From contig CANRDG010000111.1 of the NCBI GenBank assembly GCA_947629275.1, positions 1-6,003 on the forward strand: 6,003 nucleotides of DNA, read 5' to 3'. The translations under genes were made by a program, and so were the position numbers. Below the pieces are notes generated by a model. The model saw only the letters and a program-made list of their open reading frames with translations. It did no database searches and was not told where the DNA came from. Positions 1 through 3,637 of this stretch are shown one piece after another. Within the stretch, counting starts at the first letter, position 1. Each line of letters starts with the position of its first letter. This DNA is from an uncultured Clostridia bacterium. Lineage in GTDB: Bacteria > Bacillota > Clostridia > Oscillospirales > Ruminococcaceae.

Positions 1-26
1 AACAGCCCCGCATAAGCGAGGCTGTT
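1..26 (-). terminator. Terminator hairpin downstream of the NlpC/P60 gene (cut by window edge)
   Basis: Positions 1-7 (AACAGCC) pair with 20-26 (GGCTGTT), and 9-11 (CGC) pair with 16-18 (GCG) around a four-base loop. Read on the plus strand, positions 8 and 19 form a C/A mismatch. In the minus-strand RNA they become a G-U wobble, giving an uninterrupted 11-bp stem with a UUAU loop. The stem begins 14 bases past the stop codon of the leftward gene. Any U-tract for the leftward transcript would lie before base 1 and cannot be seen. On the plus strand only a short TTT follows the stem, so it could also act weakly on a rightward transcript entering from the left. Confidence 0.65.
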
Positions 27-40
27 TATGTTATTCGGTT

Positions 41-1363
41 TTAGTTTACAAGTCGCTTTATAACGACTATCCTGTCGCGCTGGTATATGTGAGAGATAAC
101 TATACCGGTCTCGGTACTCTCAGCATGGACCATAAGTCCGTTGCCTATGTACATTGAAACATGATATATGCTGCTGTAGCTGCCGTAGCCGAAGAATATC
201 AGGTCGCCCGGCTGCATCTGATCGTATGATACCGCAGTGCCGTAGTATGCCTGAGATGCCGCATAGTGCGGAAGATTTATGCCTATCTGCGCGTAACTGA
301 GCATTACAAGTCCCGAGCAGTCGGTCGCAGCGAACTGGCTTCCTGCAAATACGTATCTGCCGCCAACCATACTTTTTGCGTAGTCTACAACGGTCTGAAC
401 GCTGCCGTTTGATGCCACGGGCAGATCCTGCGGAACATCTCCGCCTCCGCCGTTGCCGCCGCCCGAATTGTCGCCGCCGTTATTTTCTACAGGCGGTACA
501 TAAGGCGCAGGAGTGGTGGTCGTAGTGGTAGTCGTGGTGGTGTATGTCGCAATATCTTGGCTTACCTGTGCCTGCTGCTGGGATACCTCGGCTTTCTGAC
601 CCTCTAAGTCATTCAGCAAATTGTTTATATCCTGCGAAGCAGCCTCGTTTTCGGCTTTCAGCTTTTCAAGCTCTTCCATATCGCTTCTCAGCTGACTGAG
701 TTGCTCTGTATATGTAGCAGCCGTTGCAGCCATATCCTGCTGCTTGGCTTTCAGAGAATCTTCCGTCTGCTGATACTCGTCTTTCAGAGAAACAAGGTTA
801 TCTATGATCGCGCTGTCATGCGCCGAAACTCTCTTTATAAGCTCCATACGCATCAGCATATCGTAAAAGTCATCGCTTTCAAGCAGCACCGATGCATACG
901 AAGTGTTGCCCGCTATGTACATGGCTCTCAGTCTTTGCTTGTAATCGCTTATGCCGGTGTCAATTTCGCCCTGCGTGTTATCAAGCGAGTCGCGCGTTTC
1001 CCTAAGTTCCATATCAAGGTCTGCTATAGCAAGCTCCATCTGCGTGGTGTAGTCGCTCACAAGCTTTATCTTTTCTTCAATGATCTCTATCTTTTCGTCG
1101 ATAGCCGCCTTTTTCTCTTTAAGACCATCGAGTTCATTCGACGCGTTGTTTATCTTGTCATTCAGTTCGTCCTGCTGCTGCTGAAGCGCGCTGAGTTTAT
1201 CCTGATACTCCTGCATAGTAGGCGTTGCAAGAGAAGTTATTACCGTATCGGAATTGTTCATAAACAGCGATGCCGAGCCTAGCGCCAGCACTATCGCCAG
1301 AGCGGTGGCAAGCATTTTCTTAATTTTAGATGCCGCTGATAATTTATTCATTATTGTCTGCAC
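41..1363 (-). CDS. Secreted PcsB/CwlO-like peptidoglycan hydrolase with C-terminal NlpC/P60 domain
   Basis: This is probably an exported cell-wall endopeptidase that cleaves peptide stems of peptidoglycan during growth or daughter-cell separation. Residues 1-35 form a signal sequence: a lysine-rich start, a hydrophobic core near 19-30 and an Ala/Ser-rich end. Residues about 50-272 are a Gln/Glu/Lys-rich coiled coil. It contains the RLRAMY...GNTSY..VLL block (144-161) typical of the PcsB/CwlO N-terminal domain, which in relatives is the part controlled by FtsEX. A linker follows with ten threonines (275-284), prolines and a Gly/Asn-rich run (295-308). The NlpC/P60 domain spans about 322-440 with Cys349 in DCSGLV, His401 in YHVSMYIG and His413 in VHAES, so the catalytic triad looks intact. 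The first in-frame start is GTG at 1363, but an AGAAAGG sequence (1373-1367) is only 3 nt from it. ATG at 1351 (436 aa) is a real alternative, with the same motif 15 nt upstream. It is transcribed alone, divergent from the EAL gene. Physiological substrate and FtsEX dependence are inferred from the family. Confidence 0.93.
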   Translation of the reverse strand: MQTIMNKLSAASKIKKMLATALAIVLALGSASLFMNNSDTVITSLATPTMQEYQDKLSALQQQQDELNDKINNASNELDGLKEKKAAIDEKIEIIEEKIKLVSDYTTQMELAIADLDMELRETRDSLDNTQGEIDTGISDYKQRLRAMYIAGNTSYASVLLESDDFYDMLMRMELIKRVSAHDSAIIDNLVSLKDEYQQTEDSLKAKQQDMAATAATYTEQLSQLRSDMEELEKLKAENEAASQDINNLLNDLEGQKAEVSQQQAQVSQDIATYTTTTTTTTTTPAPYVPPVENNGGDNSGGGNGGGGDVPQDLPVASNGSVQTVVDYAKSMVGGRYVFAGSQFAATDCSGLVMLSYAQIGINLPHYAASQAYYGTAVSYDQMQPGDLIFFGYGSYSSIYHVSMYIGNGLMVHAESTETGIVISHIYQRDRIVVIKRLVN

Positions 1364-1380
1364 GAGCCTTTCTTAACATT

Positions 1381-1386
1381 ATTATA
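1381..1386 (-). promoter_or_regulatory. Possible second, proximal -10 box for the hydrolase gene
   Basis: On the minus strand these bases read TATAAT, 17 bases before the GTG at 1363 and 29 before the ATG at 1351. No recognisable -35 lies 16-18 bp upstream (the candidate hexamer reads ACAGAA) and there is no TG extension. If it works, it would need an activator, and the TGTAAC repeat array sits upstream of it. It may be chance in AT-rich DNA, since a perfect promoter lies further upstream. Confidence 0.25.
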
Positions 1387-1432
1387 TTTCTGTCTGTCTG
1401 TTGTTCTGTCGTAAAAATAACGATATACAATT

Positions 1433-1467
1433 TGTAATCATTGTAACCATTATGTAACTATTATAAC
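1433..1467 (+). promoter_or_regulatory. WalR/VicR (YycF)-like direct-repeat operator array
   Basis: On the plus strand TGTAAT (1433-1438), TGTAAC (1442-1447), TGTAAC (1453-1458) and the degenerate TATAAC (1462-1467) follow each other with starts 9, 11 and 9 bp apart. The central pair, TGTAAC-N5-TGTAAC, matches exactly the known WalR box TGTWAH-N5-TGTWAH. WalRK/VicRK is known to control PcsB/CwlO-family hydrolase genes (pcsB in Streptococcus pneumoniae, cwlO in Bacillus subtilis), and the adjacent leftward gene belongs to that family. The array overlaps the predicted start point of the consensus leftward promoter, a geometry that would fit repression. It also lies upstream of the proximal -10 at 1386-1381, which would fit activation. 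Identity of the regulator is inferred. Confidence 0.55.
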
Positions 1468-1488
1468 CCACCCGCGCCTGATTGTCAA
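1460..1488 (-). promoter_or_regulatory. Perfect-consensus sigma-A promoter for the hydrolase gene
   Basis: On the minus strand TTGACA (1488-1483) and TATAAT (1465-1460) are separated by exactly 17 bp, matching the housekeeping consensus at all twelve positions. The spacer is unusually GC-rich. Transcription would start near 1453, giving a leader of about 90 nt before GTG 1363 or about 100 nt before ATG 1351. The predicted start point falls inside the TGTAAC repeat array, so occupancy of that array could modulate this otherwise strong promoter. Confidence 0.75.
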
Positions 1489-1525
1489 GCCCGTTATCCG
1501 TTTGCAGGCGGTTTTGTAACCATTC

Positions 1526-1542
1526 TTATGCACCTTGCATAA
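1526..1542. repeat. Perfect 7-3-7 inverted repeat, possible operator
   Basis: TTATGCA (1526-1532) and TGCATAA (1536-1542) are perfect inverted copies separated by CCT. The dyad sits between the two divergent promoters, 37 bp upstream of the leftward -35 and 70 bp upstream of the rightward -35. Its size fits a site for a dimeric helix-turn-helix regulator. No specific regulator is recognised, and a 7-bp arm can arise by chance in AT-rich DNA. Confidence 0.3.
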
Positions 1543-1612
1543 TTTTCATCAAAATATTTAGTTATTTTAACACATCGCGACCGACAAATAATTATGATTT
1601 TCAGCATTTCTA

Positions 1613-1641
1613 TTGAAAAACAACATCAAAGGTGATATAAT
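1613..1641 (+). promoter_or_regulatory. Sigma-A promoter for the EAL gene
   Basis: TTGAAA (1613-1618) and TATAAT (1636-1641) are separated by 17 bp, matching eleven of twelve consensus positions. The transcript would start around 1648. That leaves an ordinary leader of about 34 nt before TTG 1682, but essentially no leader before ATG 1649. The promoter therefore helps decide the start codon of the downstream gene. Confidence 0.7.
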
Positions 1642-1666
1642 TATATAAATGTGTTTATTTAAAAAT

Positions 1667-1673
1667 GAGGAGG
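1667..1673 (+). promoter_or_regulatory. Ribosome binding site that selects the TTG start at 1682
   Basis: GAGGAGG lies 8 nt before TTG 1682, near-optimal strength and spacing. It sits inside the reading frame if translation began at ATG 1649. For that ATG the only upstream candidate is AGGTGAT (1630-1636), 12 nt away, overlapping the -10 box and probably not transcribed. Confidence 0.75.
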
Positions 1674-1681
1674 CAGCCGCT

Positions 1682-3598
1682 TTGAACTACAATATGTGCT
1701 TTGACGTGTGTGCGCTGTTCGTCAGTATAATAATGCTGATGACTTATTACTACAGAAAGACTATAGTTTCATACAAGACTAAAATTTTTGAGGTGCTTTT
1801 GTGGCTTTGCTGCGGCGCGGCGGCGGCAGATGTTATAGCCGTGCTGGCAAACGCTCCCAGCTGCCCTATGATGATAAAGTGGATATCCAACATGGTGTAT
1901 TACAGCCTTCACGCGGCAACCAACTTTTTCGGCGTTATGTATTTTATACTTATGGCAGAACCTATGGTCAAGATGTCAAATATGCGAAAGATACATCTTT
2001 TCTCGCCGTTTGCCGCTGAGATAGTGCTTATTGCATTCAACCCGATACTGAGGCTGCTTTTCTACTTTGATGAAAACGGAACGTATCAGCGCGGCGGTGG
2101 AGTATGGATATGCTACGCTATAACGGTATACTATTTTGTATACATGATAGTATTCCTTTTAAAACATACAGATTTCTTCGATAAGAAAATGCAGATAGTG
2201 ATAACCATGTTTTCGGTGATGTATATACTGCCTATGGTGCTGCAATATTTCTTCCCACGTTTACTGCTTGAATGTTTTGCCGCAACGCTGTTCATACTTG
2301 TTATATACATACTTTACCAGACGGAGGACAACAGCATAGACAACCAAACCAAGCTGCTTTCCTATCAGGCGTTTGAGAGTGACTGCAAAGCGTATGCAGC
2401 CACCAACATGAATTTTTCGGTGCTGATGATAAAAATACGCGATGCAAAATTTCTTACCGATGCTTTTGGCAACCAGTTCTGTACAAAGGTGTATGCTTCG
2501 TTTGCAAACTACATAAGCCAGTTTGTACGCTACGGCAACGCCTACAGCCTTGGCGGCGGCATTTTTGCGCTGTGCTTTATAAATGAGAATGTTGACCCAA
2601 AAAACGTTCTGGAAAGCATAACCGAGCGCATGAAGCAGCCGTGGGGCTTTGAAGAGATAATAACGCGCCTGTCGGTATCGGTGAGCATTATAAGCTACCC
2701 GATGCACGCTGCCGATTATCAGTCGTTTATGGAGCTTGCCGATACGGTGTTTTACCGCAGCGACTACAAGCCCGATATAATCTACGCAGATAAAATGGTC
2801 GTTAAGGATAAGCGCAGGAGGAGCGATATAGAAAGGGCGATAGCCTCCGACAGCGTGACCGACAGCCTTGAAATATTCTATCAGCCTATATATTCAAATA
2901 AGGAAAAACGTTTTACGGGCGTTGAGGCGCTTGTGCGTATGCGCGACAGGCTGATGGGCTACGTCATGCCCGACGAGTTCATACCGATAGCCGAAAAAAG
3001 CGGCGCTATGATGCGCATAGGCGAATACATATTTGAAAACATATGCAAATACATATCCACGCACGATACCGACGTTTTCGGAATAAAATTTATTGCGGTG
3101 AATCTTTCGGTAATGCAGTGTATGCAGACGGACTTGGTGGCGCAGGTGGCTTCGATAATGCAGAAATACGGCGTAAGCCCCAGCAAGATATGTTTTGAAA
3201 TATCCGAAATAGCTGCGACAGATCCACCCGACGTTATGGTAAACAACATAAAGCAGCTGCACAAACTCGGCGTAAGCTTCTCGCTGGATAACTACGGCAC
3301 GGGGCAGTCGGGCTTGCAGCAGCTCACTTTACTGCCGCTGAGAATGATAAAATTTGACAGCAGTTTTATAAAACGAGCTATGAACGACCCTCGTGAGAGA
3401 ACTATTCTGCAAAGCTCTGTGAATATGTCTAAGAGCATAAGGATAGAAGCAGTGGCGTCGGGCATTGAAAACGAAAATATGTACCGCCAGACAAAAGAGT
3501 TCGGCTTTGATTTCTGTCAAGGCTTTTACTATGCGCCCGTATGCAGCGAGGAAGACCTTTCGGGAAAACTGGTAGAACTGAGCGGTCGGGAAAAGTAA
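1682..3598 (+). CDS. 7-TM signalling protein with degenerate GGDEF and EAL domains
   Basis: This is a membrane-anchored protein of the c-di-GMP signalling family, 638 aa from TTG 1682; an ATG at 1649 would add 11 residues. The start was chosen because GAGGAGG lies 8 nt upstream and the mapped promoter would start transcription at about 1648. The N-terminal ~220 residues contain about seven hydrophobic segments, resembling 7-TM sensor regions of Firmicutes kinases and cyclases. The middle domain (~230-370) has a GGDEF fold signature, but the motif reads GGGIF (291-295), so cyclase activity is not expected. The C-terminal EAL domain (~395-630) keeps E415-A-L, N474, E506, D536, K557, D559 and Q613. 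However, the DD pair of loop 6 is D536-N537, and the EGVE motif reads S593-G-I-E, replacing the glutamate that serves as catalytic base in RocR-type enzymes. By family knowledge this argues against phosphodiesterase activity, although ligand binding could remain. The Ca2+-ATPase gene follows 39 bp downstream. The signal sensed is unknown. Confidence 0.88.
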   Translation: MNYNMCFDVCALFVSIIMLMTYYYRKTIVSYKTKIFEVLLWLCCGAAAADVIAVLANAPSCPMMIKWISNMVYYSLHAATNFFGVMYFILMAEPMVKMSNMRKIHLFSPFAAEIVLIAFNPILRLLFYFDENGTYQRGGGVWICYAITVYYFVYMIVFLLKHTDFFDKKMQIVITMFSVMYILPMVLQYFFPRLLLECFAATLFILVIYILYQTEDNSIDNQTKLLSYQAFESDCKAYAATNMNFSVLMIKIRDAKFLTDAFGNQFCTKVYASFANYISQFVRYGNAYSLGGGIFALCFINENVDPKNVLESITERMKQPWGFEEIITRLSVSVSIISYPMHAADYQSFMELADTVFYRSDYKPDIIYADKMVVKDKRRRSDIERAIASDSVTDSLEIFYQPIYSNKEKRFTGVEALVRMRDRLMGYVMPDEFIPIAEKSGAMMRIGEYIFENICKYISTHDTDVFGIKFIAVNLSVMQCMQTDLVAQVASIMQKYGVSPSKICFEISEIAATDPPDVMVNNIKQLHKLGVSFSLDNYGTGQSGLQQLTLLPLRMIKFDSSFIKRAMNDPRERTILQSSVNMSKSIRIEAVASGIENENMYRQTKEFGFDFCQGFYYAPVCSEEDLSGKLVELSGREK

Positions 3599-3599
3599 C

Positions 3600-3613
3600 A
3601 TATTATATAATAT
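3600..3613. repeat. 14-bp AT-only palindrome containing a TATAAT
   Basis: The bases from 3600 to 3613 are a perfect palindrome made only of A and T, directly after the EAL stop codon. TATAAT at 3606-3611 could be a -10 box for a separate ATPase promoter, but the bases 16-18 bp upstream (near 3582-3589) are GC-rich and do not resemble TTGACA. It is too weak for a terminator, having no GC in the stem and no U-run. Co-transcription from the EAL promoter is at least as likely. Confidence 0.25.
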
Positions 3614-3623
3614 ACAGACATTC

Positions 3624-3628
3624 GGAGG
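3624..3628 (+). promoter_or_regulatory. Ribosome binding site of the Ca2+-ATPase gene
   Basis: GGAGG lies 9 nt before ATG 3638, which fixes the start. The resulting N-terminus has the usual short cytoplasmic segment ahead of M1. Confidence 0.8.
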
Positions 3629-3637
3629 AAAACTACT

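Larger units (their letters stand above)
1364..1681. other. Divergent intergenic control region
   Basis: This 318-bp gap separates the leftward hydrolase from the rightward EAL gene and appears to contain no protein gene with a credible ribosome binding site. It is AT-rich apart from a GC-rich patch near 1468-1480, which is the spacer of the leftward promoter. It holds two divergently oriented sigma-A promoters, a cluster of TGTAAC-type repeats, an inverted repeat, a three-copy TCTG tetranucleotide run (1389-1400) and the GAGGAGG ribosome binding site of the EAL gene. The stretch 1545-1610 is AT-rich and shows nothing I can name. No tRNA or riboswitch fold was recognised by eye. Confidence 0.7.

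Noticed and set aside
701..1282. A long plus-strand open frame opposite the hydrolase gene.
   Set aside because: It is antisense to the coiled-coil region, rich in rare residues and lacking family motifs. The minus-strand gene has clear domains and explains the open frame.
1389..1400. A (TCTG)3 tetranucleotide run in the hydrolase leader, which could suggest phase variation.
   Set aside because: Three copies are too few for efficient slippage, and the run is not in a coding frame or between well-formed promoter elements.
1382..1450. A 22-codon minus-strand frame in the hydrolase leader, with its ATG about 3 nt from the predicted transcript start, which could be an upstream leader peptide.
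   Set aside because: There is no ribosome binding site, no attenuator-like hairpin follows it, and its composition looks like chance translation of AT-rich DNA. It would matter only if leaderless translation were shown.
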